A stretch of 64,000 nucleotides of DNA from contig QXEO01000211.1 of NCBI GenBank assembly GCA_007115705.1, positions 3,371,417 to 3,435,416 of the forward strand. The letters run 5' to 3'. The notes below the pieces were generated by a model, which saw only the letters and a program-made list of their open reading frames with translations, had not been told where the DNA came from and made no database searches. Shown in pieces: positions 10,789 to 21,094 of the stretch (within the stretch, counting starts at the first letter, position 1; each line of letters begins with the position of its first letter). This DNA is from Dactylis glomerata. Lineage: Eukaryota > Streptophyta > Magnoliopsida > Poales > Poaceae. The position numbers and the translations under genes were made by a program.

Positions 10789-11318
10789 ATGGACTCTGCT
10801 TTGACCGCCATGTATGTGTTCTACTAGAATATGTACATGTACGCGTCTAGCTACTAGCCATAACGAGCATATGGAACTATGGATGTGCGATGATGAATAC
10901 ACTTGGGCATGTGTGCGAGTTGAATTTAAACTGTATGACCATGTCCGTATTGTATACAAATTAGCACTTGGCATCTAATAATCATGGAAATACATATGTG
11001 CCACCGTATGTACAAACAGAAGAACACTCTGATTTGGGTCCGCTCCTTACTTACAAACGCAGAGGTCCTCAAATCAAAATCATTCCTAAATCAGAGTGGC
11101 GTACGTGTATGGATCGATACAGTCTTTTTAATGGAGTGTTCGGCTAGATTTAATTAGCCAGACAAGACTTATCGCACGATTTCAGCAGGAACCCAGTGTT
11201 TGTGTGCGCCCGTGCACGCGCGTGTAAACCCTCTCTCCCTGTGTAGTATATATATACTTACTACCTACATTTCTCGTGAAATCTCGAGACGGGGAAAGCC
11301 CCTCCGACAATTCATATA
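10789..11318. other. 3' flank of the RIP relic
   Basis: Probable 3' UTR and spacer. The only structure noted is the short inverted repeat at 11025-11098. Confidence 0.4.
11025..11098. repeat. 74-bp segment with 11-bp inverted ends
   Basis: CACTCTGATTT (11025-11035) is matched exactly in inverse at 11088-11098. The segment could extrude a hairpin or be a very degraded miniature transposon; no target duplication was found. Confidence 0.4.
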
Positions 11319-11589
11319 CTTCCTCCATCTCGGTTTTAAGAGCACAATTCACAAATCATGCAATCCCAAAATACCTCACCTCTTAGGCATATTTGTATTT
11401 AAGGTGTTTAATTAGCAGCTTTGTATGAGGAGTTTTTGTATTTTCAAGGCCAAACAACCAATGCATGTGCTTTCTTATTAATTAATGGGTCTTTAAATGA
11501 GGATAAAGAGCTAAATCTCACCACCAATCATAGATCACCTAGAGCCAAGAGATTTGCAAATTATGCCCTTAAAACCGGGATGGGGCGAG
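11319..11589. mobile_element. MITE with mariner-type ends
   Basis: Left end CTTCCTCCATCTCGGTTTTA and right end, on the minus strand, CTCGCCCCATCCCGGTTTTA form terminal inverted repeats with matching CCATC.CGGTTTTAAG.GCA. TA stands at both borders (11317-11318 and 11590-11591). 271 bp, no coding capacity. Together with the other two MITEs it marks the left part of the window as gene-rich, where such elements usually sit. Confidence 0.75.
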
Positions 11590-11789
11590 TAGAAACAATA
11601 GAGTTTACCATGAAAATTTAGGTATCAAGACTCTATTAAAATGCCCTCTCTTTACTTCTGATTGTAATCTGCCCAATCCATGATGATTGGCCTTACCATT
11701 TAAGCCACCCCATGGGCTGTTCGTCGTCTATATCAACACAGTAACTCGCCACCGAGAGAGGAGAGTGATTCCGTGAAGTTGATTTGATA
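11590..11789 (+). other. possible end of a Ty1/copia LTR
   Basis: This lies directly upstream of a tRNA-Met-type primer site (11790-11802) and so stands where a copia LTR would end, including a possible TATA-like TCTATATCAAC at about 11730. The LTR start was not found, and the other two copies of the adjoining copia fragment lack this stretch. Assignment is by position only. Confidence 0.3.
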
Positions 11790-12331
11790 TGGTATGAGAG
11801 CCATTCTGTTCTACCTTCGTCTAGCCAAAACCAATCTCCACCGAACCCATCCATGGCGTCCCCATCAAACTAGCCCCTCATCAGCCTCAACCGCCAAGTC
11901 TCGGAGAAACTCACTTGTGAGAACTACCTTCTTTTACGCGCCCAAGTCCTCCAAAAGATCAAGGCACTACCTGAGCTTCCCAGGCGGCCTTGCGCTTTGC
12001 CGAGGCGGTCATCCAAATCTCGCAAATCGTGTCAAACCTGCTGACGAGAAACTGTGTCATGCCGCTGCCTTCATACCTTTGTGTTTGGCTCTGAGCCATG
12101 CGCGCAGCCAATCCTCGTGCTCCTCCGAGATATAGCACACGCGCTTGCATGCAAAGTCAGCACACCACGAACCCATATTTGGCCTGCTCAATGTGTTGCG
12201 CCCCTTCACGTGCAATTAGCGAGACGTGCGTGACTAAGTACCGAGACATGTTTGACCACTCAATAGCATGGGACCCACTTTAACGTCGCTTACAATGCAT
12301 GACGCAATTATTTATTCGTTCGCTCCCCGAG
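11790..12331 (+). mobile_element. Ty1/copia leader and gag-start fragment, copy 1
   Basis: Starts with TGGTATGAGAGCC, close to the tRNA-Met primer site of copia elements. An ATG at 11853 opens a frame with the copia gag hallmark seen as VSEKLTCENYLLLRAQVL; a TAG interrupts it after six codons and it fades into non-coding sequence after about 60 codons. The same fragment stands before LTR2 (26353-26920) and LTR3 (59652-60206), ending each time in CTCCCCGAG directly at the LTR. It is therefore part of the repeating unit of the gypsy array rather than random flank. Confidence 0.6.
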
Positions 12332-12674
12332 TGACAAGGGTATAGCTAACAGGGCCCATTATCTTGGTACCTCTGGGGCCCGTTAGGGAGGCCTAAGCAT
12401 AGATGTAGTCGAAATACGCGTTGATATCGTATACAGACATTGTAATTTGTGTTGAACCCGACCGGATCCTCGAGACCTGGCCACCTATATATAGGGGCTA
12501 GGAGAGGCCGGCCAGGGAAAGATTGAGATTAAGCCAATTGAGTACTACGCTTATTCTCAACATACCACAAACCTCGCCTTGTTTGACTGACCTTTACATT
12601 TGAGTTCATCCGACGCCCTCTTCCCCCGATCTTAAGTCCTTAATCTAGGACATTTACCGAGTTAAACCTCGTCA
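12332..12674 (+). repeat. LTR1 of the tandem gypsy array
   Basis: 343 bp, TGACAAGGG to CCTCGTCA, with a TATATATA box at 12486-12493. The primer-binding site follows at once (TTGGCACCGACCGTGGGGA, 12676-12694), of the type used by Tat-like gypsy elements. LTR2 and LTR3 have exactly the same length. The related but diverged LTR at 62860-63194 (R2, minus strand) confirms both borders. Confidence 0.85.
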
Positions 12675-12711
12675 ATTGGCACCGACCGTGGGGAGCTTGG
12701 GCGTTGGAATT

Positions 12712-14287
12712 ATGAATTCGATGACTTTTTCGTTTCCAGCCAACAGCAACTCAAAAGTCGATGGAAACCAGATATCCTTTGGGATCGTAGATTTTCAACC
12801 TCATCCACCAACCCTTACTCCGGTCTTTGCAAGCCTGGATCAGGAGATGGACTTGACGATTGGAAGCCTGAACTTTCGCGTCGGTTCCTTGGGTTTGATT
12901 CGCCCCTCAGATCCGACAAAATTGGATCCATCGGCAGGAAAAACCGCGACAATGGCAATATCAGAATCATCGGTAGGCTCTTCCAGCGAGGTAAACTCGC
13001 CGGTCAGCTTCACGATGATGGAAAATATAGAAGACAAAATCGAAGAACTCGACGTAACCATGGAGAACCTCGAATTAGGAGAGCAATCAAAAGATTTCAT
13101 AATCTGTTGCGGCAACATATCAGACAAATCCACAGATATATGGAAAATAGGATTGGAGCTTCATGAAGACAAGCAAACTACCCTCTCAAGCTGTAGCAGC
13201 AAATTCGACAATCAGTATCAAATACTCCCAATCATAGGAGACAACTTAGAAGAATTTGATGACAACAACAACCCAGTACTAAACCCAACAAATGTGACAA
13301 GAGGAGCAAACCACCTGGCGGAAGGAGATACTACAGACTCCTTGACAAACAGAGAGAAAATTCGGCTATCAGCCGACGAGTGGAACACAATCAAAGCAGC
13401 AATTGAGCATGGCGCAACCATCCCAGGGGACGCAAGCAAAGAGGTACTTCTGGGGTATCACTACGCCCTTCGACGACAATCAAGACAGCTAGCAAAAGAA
13501 AGAAGCGAAATACGAAAAAGGAGTGACTCGGCAATTGCAGCAAGCGCAGCTCTGCACGAAGCGCGCAGCAACGCATCACATACAAACAGCAGAAGGCACA
13601 ACAGGCACGGCTCGCGAGTTGAAAACCTCGAGCACTCAGATAGACGAAACCTCTCCAGAAATCTTGACTCATCTTTTCTGTCGGTCGATGAGCAAGGCAA
13701 TATCATGCTAAAAACACCCGAAGCAGCACTCATGGCGTCACAAACATATCTGTATACTACGCAGCCAAACCCAGAGGACCCAAGAGAACACATGCATCGA
13801 GCAGCATTATAGCGGTTAAGATTAGTAGGAAACAAGCTAACAGCCAAAGAAGAAGAGGCATATCGCAACAAAGGTACGCACAAACCCAGATCACCACACC
13901 GTCACAACAGTCCTCGGCGCAGAAGTAGCAGTCGATGATCTAGGTCATCATCACCAGAACACTACAAAAGCCCAAGGCACGGAGGAACCCAAAGATCCCG
14001 GACTCCCAGCATGGCATACGACTACGAAGACAATGAAAAAGAGATGGGAGCACCATGCTTTAATCACAGAGTTCGCACCACCCCTGTGCCAAAAGGATTC
14101 AAACTCCCCCATGATCAGCAGAAGTATGACGGATCTCAAGAACCACAGTCATGGCTCTCAGATTATCTACAAGCAGTCAAAATACTAGAGGGCTCAAAAG
14201 AGACAGCAATGCAAAGTCTGTAGCTCCACCTCACCGGCGCGACACGGTCATGGTTAGGCAAGCTGGAAAGGGAAACAATTGGAAGTT
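12712..14287 (+). pseudogene. gypsy gag, array unit A, 5' part
   Basis: A frame open through the primer site runs to TAG at 13810-13812; the first ATG is at 12712 (MNSMTFSFPANS). After further damage the capsid-like retrotransposon gag region appears around 14011-14290 with YDGSQEPQSWLSDY and a TAG at 14221-14223. Units B and C have CAG at both of these stop positions (near 58400/61665 and 58807/62067), so both stops arose by C-to-T change in this copy. The frame is cut by element X at 14293 and continues at 25592. No protease, reverse transcriptase or integrase follows in any unit, so the unit was non-autonomous or was trimmed before duplication. Confidence 0.75.
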
Positions 14288-15537
14288 GGAATTGATACGT
14301 CTCAAACGTATCTATAATTTTTGATGCTCCATGCTTGTTTACACACCTTTTGCTTTGTGTTTTGTTACACTTCGTGACATTTTTATGCATTTTCCGGAAC
14401 TAATCTATTAACGAGATGCCACAGTCCCAGTTCCCTATTTTCTGCTATTTTTGTGTTTCAGAAAATCTACACATGAAATATTCTCGGAACTGGACGAAAC
14501 AAAAGCCAAACCTTTTATTTTTACCAAAGCTTCACAAAGACCGAAGATGAGACAGAGGGGGCAGGAGCCAGCTACACCCTATGGTAGCGTGGCCTACCCC
14601 TGGCCCGCGCCACCGGGGGTGAGGCCAGCTGGCCCACCTCCTAACGCTGCCCTTTCGCCTATATATTCCCCTCGACGGGAAAAACCTAAAGGATGGATCG
14701 CTTTTCCATGAAACATACTGCAAGCCGCCGCCGTCGTTGTCGCGAGATCGGGAGGATCTAGGAGCTCTTTCTGGCACCCTGCCGGAGAGGGGAATCCCTG
14801 CCGGAGGCCTTCTCCACCACCATGGTCGCCTCCGGAGTGATGTGTGAGTAGTCTACCTTGGACTACGGGTCCATAGCAGTAGCTAGATGGTTGTCTCCTC
14901 CGCCATGTGCTTCATGTTTAGATCTTGTGAGCTGCCCTACATGATCAGGATCATCTTTATGTAATTCTACATGTTGTATTTGTTGGGATCCGATGAGTAT
15001 TGGTACTATGTTAAGTTGATGTGCTGAATTATATATCTTTATGTTATCTCTATGTTGTTTATGATCTTGCATGCTTTCCGTTGCTAGTAGATATCTTGGC
15101 CGAGTAGATGCTAGTGACTCCAAGAGGGAGTATTTATACTCGATAGTTGGGTCCGTGCCTCTAGTAATCTGGGAGAGTGACAAAAACCTCTAAGGTTGTA
15201 GATGTGTTGTTGCCACTAGGGAGAAAACAACATTCTTGTGTCCAAGGACATTTGCGCTGTTCACATTACGGACTTTGCTTAATGCAATTATTTGTTGTTC
15301 ACAACTTAATACTCAAGGGGTACTCGGATGACTCCCCGCGAGTGGATTTTTAGTCATGGATGTAGTTGGATGGCGGTCTATGTATTTTGTCGTAATGCCC
15401 ATAGTGAATCTCATAGTGATCCTCATGACATATGTGCGTTATCTTTACTCTATCAGTTGCCAAACTGTAATTTGTTTACCCAACATGTTGTTATTTATCT
15501 TATAAAGAGACACCACTAGTGAACTGTGGACCCTGGT

Positions 15538-18500
15538 TGACGAGGGTTAACTCGACAAATGTCCTAGATGAAGGACTTAGGATCGGGGGAAGAGCAACGA
15601 CTAGAGATTTCGGGATCAGGATTGGCACACGACGTACCCAGGTTTACATCCCCGCGGTGGAGGATCGCTACATCCTGCTAGCAATCTAGTATATGATCAC
15701 AATGGTGTTTACATGGTGCCGCCGTAGGCGGAGTTTTGTGTCTAATCTATATCTAATCTATCTTGTATATTCTATCTCTCGATGTAAGTTGTCTTAGATA
15801 TCTCTCTAGGGGCACCCCTGCCTGGCTTTATATAAGCAACCGGGCTAACGTTTTACAAGTGTCCTAGTCGAATATGGATTAGAACCTTCCTTCTTCGTCT
15901 CCAAGTCAATCTTTGAGTCCTGTGCTAGTCCACCTCCATAATGGGCCAGACCCGGTATACTAATCTGTGGGTACCCGAAGGGCATACCCATGTCAGTAGC
16001 CCCCGAGACTCTACTTGAGACGCAGACTCGGGTTGAGTCTCAAAACTTCAATCTTTAACTTCTTTAATCTTCGACTTCTTCAATCTCTTAACTTCTTCGA
16101 TCTTCGACTTCTTCAATCTTTGATTTCTTAAATTCTTCTACTTCTTCAATTTTCGACTTCTTCAATTTTCGACTTCATTAAACTTCAACTTCTTGAAAAC
16201 TTTCATTTCTTCAATTTTCGACTTCAATTCTTCGACTTCCTGAAATCTTCGGGTTCTTAAATCTACTCTCCCGATGGGAGTGAAATGTCGAGTTTATTTT
16301 CTGGTGCTTGCCACCGATATGGACTCGAAATTTTCTTCCTCATCCTTCTCGAAGTAATTCTTCATTGGGTGCGCGACTAGCGCTCCCAATAGGAGTAGCC
16401 CCCGAGGCTATGGTCGGGTACTTTTAGTCGATCATAGGCTCCAATTTTCTTCATCTTCATCTCTTCTTGTTGAATTTCTCGAAATTGTCCTTCTATCGGG
16501 TGCGCGGCCAGCGCTCCCGATGAGAGTAGCTCCCGAGTCTATGTTTGGTTATTTGTAGCCGGGCATAGACTCAAGTTGTACTACTCGAAGAATTTTGATT
16601 CTTGCAAAAAAATATGAAGAGTTGTGAAATAATTTGTCACTTCAAGAAATATTGTGTTTCCAGATGGTAATGATGATGTAGTATGTAAAATAAAAAGTCG
16701 ATGTTTTTTGTGCAATTTTGTTGCTCGTACGTAAGACCCTTTCGTTAGCCTGATGCACTCGCGGCTCGATCAGCTACTCAGGTCAGACGTAATTCGATGC
16801 GTTTGCCGCATTTGAATTTTAAGATACTTGCTAAGCCTTTTCGTTAGCCTGACGCCCAAGGTTTGTGCCTTGCCAACCGTTAGTCGAGCTTCTGTGACTG
16901 TAAACTAAATTGTCAAGTATTCGACAAGGAACGCCAGCTATTAGGGCTTTCGCAATTTTTTCGAAGTCAATGATATGCAATATGATTTTTCATGGCGGAG
17001 CCCCCGAGTGTAGGGTGCGGCAAAAGTAAATGATAATCGATTCTTGAAAGAGGAGAACTTAGCTTTTATCAGGTGCGGCGTGGTCGGCGCGGCCATAGTC
17101 GACGATGTAGAGGTAGTCGAGTTGTTGTCGTAGAATCACAACCACGATCGGAGGCGAAGTTGTTGTCGAGCCCCTTGGGATCGCCATGTTGCTGATGTCG
17201 ACGATATCGCAGGTCTTGAGGGTGATCTTCCGTACTCCGGGGCGAGTTGATGTCGAGCCCCTGAGTGTTGCCAATAGTTTGCACGAGTGCACGGCGGCGA
17301 GCCCCCTAGCGTGGTGAGCCGCAGTTAACGATATTGAAGACGAAGTAGTCAAAATATTTTCTTCGAGTTGTCCGAGCAGTCCTTGTAACTCGTTGGTGCT
17401 GACTGTTGCCGATTTCTTCGATTTCTTGACCAATCTCATACGTACAATTTAGCGCATCTCAACATTTTTTTCTTTCTCACGTGTGAGGCCAAACCTTTGC
17501 CTCCTTTGCCTTCTTGAATCTTGAAAAACATCCTCGTTTGACGCATTGAGCAGAGAAAGTACTCCTAGCTTGAATCATGTTGAGTTACAAACTTGTCGTG
17601 TGAAGCTTGGAGTCTGATTTTGACTGGACTTAATTCTGTTGGGTATTTGGTCGGTTCGACTACGCGTCTCTTGAAGCAAGGCGATTATTTCATCGGAATT
17701 GGCGTGATAACTGATCTGATACACTGCTGTATATTTTCTTGGGATATTCCAAATGCGCCAGATGAAGACACGTCCATGAGAACTAGCGGATGTAACGCCG
17801 GTAAATCGAGACTTTAGTCTGCGCTACTCCTTGAAACTTGAACCTCAACCGGTTTGGATGTTCTCCGCGCCGTGCGACTGATCGAGATGCGCGAAAGGGC
17901 AAGGTCGATGTTGGTGCCGTGGAATTTCGGCTTTCACTTGTTACCTCTGTAGCTGATCTCCGTTATACGTCGGGAGACATATGTTTCTCCGGTACCAATC
18001 AGTCTTTGAAGATCGGGAAGTTGGCAATAAATTTCGATCAGATCCGGTGGCGACTGCGTCAGCCAAAACCAAAGATCCGGCTTCTGCTGATATACTTGGA
18101 GCGCTGATGTCGAGTTAATCCAGATCCGCCGCCGTTTGCTGATGAAGACTCGCAGTGCAGATGATCCAGCCGGATGCAATCCGGCCGCTGTCAAAGAAGA
18201 TGGTTCGGTCGAGACGCGATCTGGCTGCTGTCGGTAGCCAAAAAAATTGTTGATCTTGTCGATTGAAAAGTTGAAGGATCCCGCCCGGATGACAAAATCC
18301 AGTCGTCGCGATCCCCATGGACGGCGCTAATTGATGAGGGTTAACTCGGCAAATATCCTAGACGAAGGACTTCGGATCGGGGAAAGAGCAACGAATAGAG
18401 ATTCCGGGATCGGGATTAGCACACGACGTACACAGGTTCACGTCCCTGCGGTGGAGGATCGCTACATCCTGCTAGCAATCTAGTATATGATCACAATGGT

Positions 18501-18790
18501 GTTTACATGGTGCCGCCGTAGGCGGAGTTTTGTGTCTAATCTATGTCTAATATATCTTGTATATTCTAGCTCTCGATGTAAGTTGTCTTAGATATCTCTC
18601 TAGGGGCACCCCTGTCTGGCTTTATATATGCAACCGGGCTAAGGTTTTACAAGTGTCCTGGTCGAATACGGATTAGAACCTTCCTTCTTCGTCTCCAAGT
18701 CAATCTTTGAGTCCTTGTGCTAGTCCACCTCCATAATGGGCCGGACCCGGTATACTAATTTGTGGGTACCCGAAGGGCATACCCATGTCA
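15538..18790 (-). mobile_element. element R1: non-autonomous LTR retrotransposon
   Basis: Two LTRs of 458 and 459 bp (15538-15995 and 18332-18790) start TGACATGGGTATG and end in CCTCGTCA or CCTCATCA on the minus strand. Target duplication CTGGT / CCGGT (15533-15537, 18791-18795), one mismatch. A primer-site-like TTAGCGCCGTCCATGGGGAT lies just inside the right LTR (minus strand) and a polypurine tract TCTCGGGGGCTAC just inside the left one. The 2.34-kb interior has no credible gag or pol frame, so it must depend on another element's proteins. It resembles R2 at the right edge of the window. Confidence 0.8.
16030..16260 (-). repeat. imperfect polypurine repeat near the R1 3' end
   Basis: On the plus strand the text TTCTTCAATCTTCGACTTC recurs in many variants; in element sense (minus) this is a GAAGTCGAAG-type purine-rich tract of about 230 bp just upstream of the polypurine tract and 3' LTR. 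R2 has a shorter version at about 63245-63275. Long purine tracts can resist RNase H and form triplex DNA. Confidence 0.65.
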
Positions 18791-20447
18791 CCGGTCTAAT
18801 TTCCTTTACATTGCTATTACCGTTTACTATTTTACTTGCTTATTTACATTCTTGCATACTATTACCTTCTACCACTCGATACGCTCAATCCTTTGTTTAC
18901 AGCAAATCGGTGAGATTGACAACCTCATCGTAAGTTGGGGACAAAGTTCTTGGTGGTGTTGTGTGCAGGTTCCACGTTGCTGCTGGTGAAAAGCTTCACG
19001 TCGACAGAATTTTCTGGCGCCGCTGTCCGAAGTGTCACAAAGCTAGCAAGCATCACCTTCTGAAGTTTGGCTTTCTCCTACTGGTTCGATAAACCTTGGT
19101 TTCACAACTGAGGGAAACTTGCTGTTGTACTCCTCATACCTTCCTCTTGGGATTCCCAACTGGGTGCCTTAACACCGCACCATCAAGCATTTTTCTGGCG
19201 CCGTTGCCGGGGAGAAAGAAGATTTCTGCAATGGGAGTCTCTCACGCTCAATCTTTTACTTTGTTTTTGTTTTGCTTTACTTTATTTTTACTTGCATCGT
19301 TTTATCAAAAATACAAAAAAATTAGCTTCCTTTATTGTTACTTTTATTTGCTTGCTTTTAGTTTTACTAGAATGGGTACTCCTGCGAACACCAAGTTGTG
19401 TGATTTTACTAGCACCAAAAACAATGATTTTATCTGCACTCCTATTGCGCCACCTCTCCTAAGGCAATTTTTTATGAGATCAAACCTGCTTTGTTGAATC
19501 TTGTTATGAAAGAGCAATTTTTCAGTGCCAGTTCTGATGATGCTGCAGCTCATCTCAGCAATTTTGTTGAGCTATGTGAGATGCAAAAGTATAAGGATGT
19601 AGATGGTAATATTATTAAGCTTAAGTTGTTTCCTTTCTCTTTAAGAGGAAGAGCTAAGGATTGGTTGCTATCTTTGCTTAGAAATAGTATTGATTCACTA
19701 GTGGGAAAAGGCTTATAGATAGATGTTTTACTAGTGGAGCATATTGAATAATATGCTCCACTAGTATTTACTAGTGGCGCATTTTCAAACATGCTCCACT
19801 AATAAAAAATTTACTAGTGGCGCATATTGCTCAAAATGCGCCACCAATATTCACGTGGGACCCACCAGAAGGGTCGTCGACAAAATATCTTGCCTTATCA
19901 ATGGCGCATTTGCTATATGCGCCACACATATTTGACCTATTAGTGGCGCATATAGCAATATGCGCCACTGATAACTCAAATATCAATGGCGCATATACAA
20001 TATGCGCCACGCATAACTGGCGGGAATTTTTTTCACCCGCCACCCACCCCCCCCCAGTGGGTCGCCTTTTTAGTCTTTTAAAAAATAAAATAAAATGATA
20101 AAAGGTTTGAAAAAAATTCAAAAAATCAGATTTAGTTATGTTATGTGATCTAGTAAGTAAGAAAAATAATAAAAATGAATTTTGATATTTTTTACAAAAA
20201 AACTTTATGTCTCGGTAAAACGGCCATAACTTTTGCATACGAAGTCGGATTAAAAAGTTTTTTATATGAAAAAGTATCTACACGAAAAGTTACATCCGAA
20301 TTCAGCCACCTACGGTCGTTTGACAAATTTTAGAATCTCAAAATTCAAAAGGGAAAATAGACTTTTTCGCACTTTTATATTTTCAAAAAAAAATATTTTT
20401 ATTTTTAGATCAAAATTTATATTGGATTAAACTTTTGGATTAGTTAT

Positions 20448-20945
20448 ATATACACACATATAGCACACATGCAGATATATACACACATATACACACACAT
20501 ATACACATATACACACATACACACACATATATGCATACATACACACACATATACACACACATACACACACATATACGCACATATACGCACATATATATGC
20601 ACACATGCATACATATACACACACATACACACATATACACACATATACGCACATATATGCACATATACACACACATATACGCATATATACGCGGACATAC
20701 ATACACATATACACACATATATACACATATACGCACACATACACACACATATACGCACATATACGCACACATACACACACATATACGCATATATACACAC
20801 ATATACGCACATATACACACACATATACGCACATATACATGGACATACATACACATATATACACACATATATATAATATATATTACACATATACACATAT
20901 ACACACATATATACACATATATGCACATACACACATATATACACA
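20448..20945. repeat. about 500-bp alternating purine-pyrimidine repeat (TATACACACA type)
   Basis: Nearly pure alternation of purine and pyrimidine built from ATACAC, ACACAT and occasional TACGCA units, with no fixed long period. Such sequence favours left-handed DNA and replication slippage. It lies in the centre of the CACTA element and generates several spurious open frames on both strands. Confidence 0.9.
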
Positions 20946-21029
20946 AGCAGCACACATAGGCCTTAAGAGGATTGATATGATAGTAATATCAATAAGAACT
21001 TGGGTAGGTTAGGGATAGCTCATGCACAT

Positions 21030-21094
21030 AGAATTGAGAAGTTAAGCGTGCTCAGCCCAGAGTAGTCTAAGGATGGGTGACCTAGCGGGAAGTC
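21030..21094 (+). other. 5S-rRNA-like block inside CACTA
   Basis: The block contains GAAGTTAAGCGTGCT, GAGTAGT and GGATGGGTGACCT followed by GGGAAGTC, in the order and spacing of the 3' half of plant 5S rRNA (the part that includes the internal A box, intermediate element and C box of the Pol III promoter). The 5' third of 5S rRNA and its exact 3' end are not recognisable and no T-run terminator directly follows. It is therefore a derived sequence, not a functional rRNA gene. Confidence 0.7.

Larger units (their letters stand above)
14293..19185 (+). repeat. 5' LTR of element X, split by R1
   Basis: Segments 14293-15537 and 18796-19185 (R1 and one target copy removed) give about 1.64 kb, matching the 1654-bp LTR of element Y and the 1610-bp LTR of V, which share much sequence. 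The end CACCGCACCATCA is repeated at 25574-25586. Confidence 0.8.

Noticed and set aside
11794..12135. 113-codon open frame repeated before each array LTR, as a possible novel conserved gene
   Set aside because: Another frame of the same DNA shows a copia gag start next to a tRNA-Met primer site, so the repetition is explained by the retroelement fragment.
12332..12674. Reading LTR1 and LTR2 as the two LTRs of one ordinary full-length element
   Set aside because: No polypurine tract precedes LTR2 and the interval ends in a copia fragment that also precedes LTR1, so the LTRs do not bound a normal element.
20448..20945. Possible CRISPR array or satellite
   Set aside because: No fixed repeat length and no unique spacers; it is a microsatellite-like alternating repeat in a plant transposon.
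20427..21012. Long open frames on both strands (135-171 codons) of Tyr/Val/Cys/Ile or Thr/His/Ile repeats
   Set aside because: They are read through the TACACACA-type repeat, which has no stops in several frames; overlapping frames on both strands are all open, so none is evidence of a gene.
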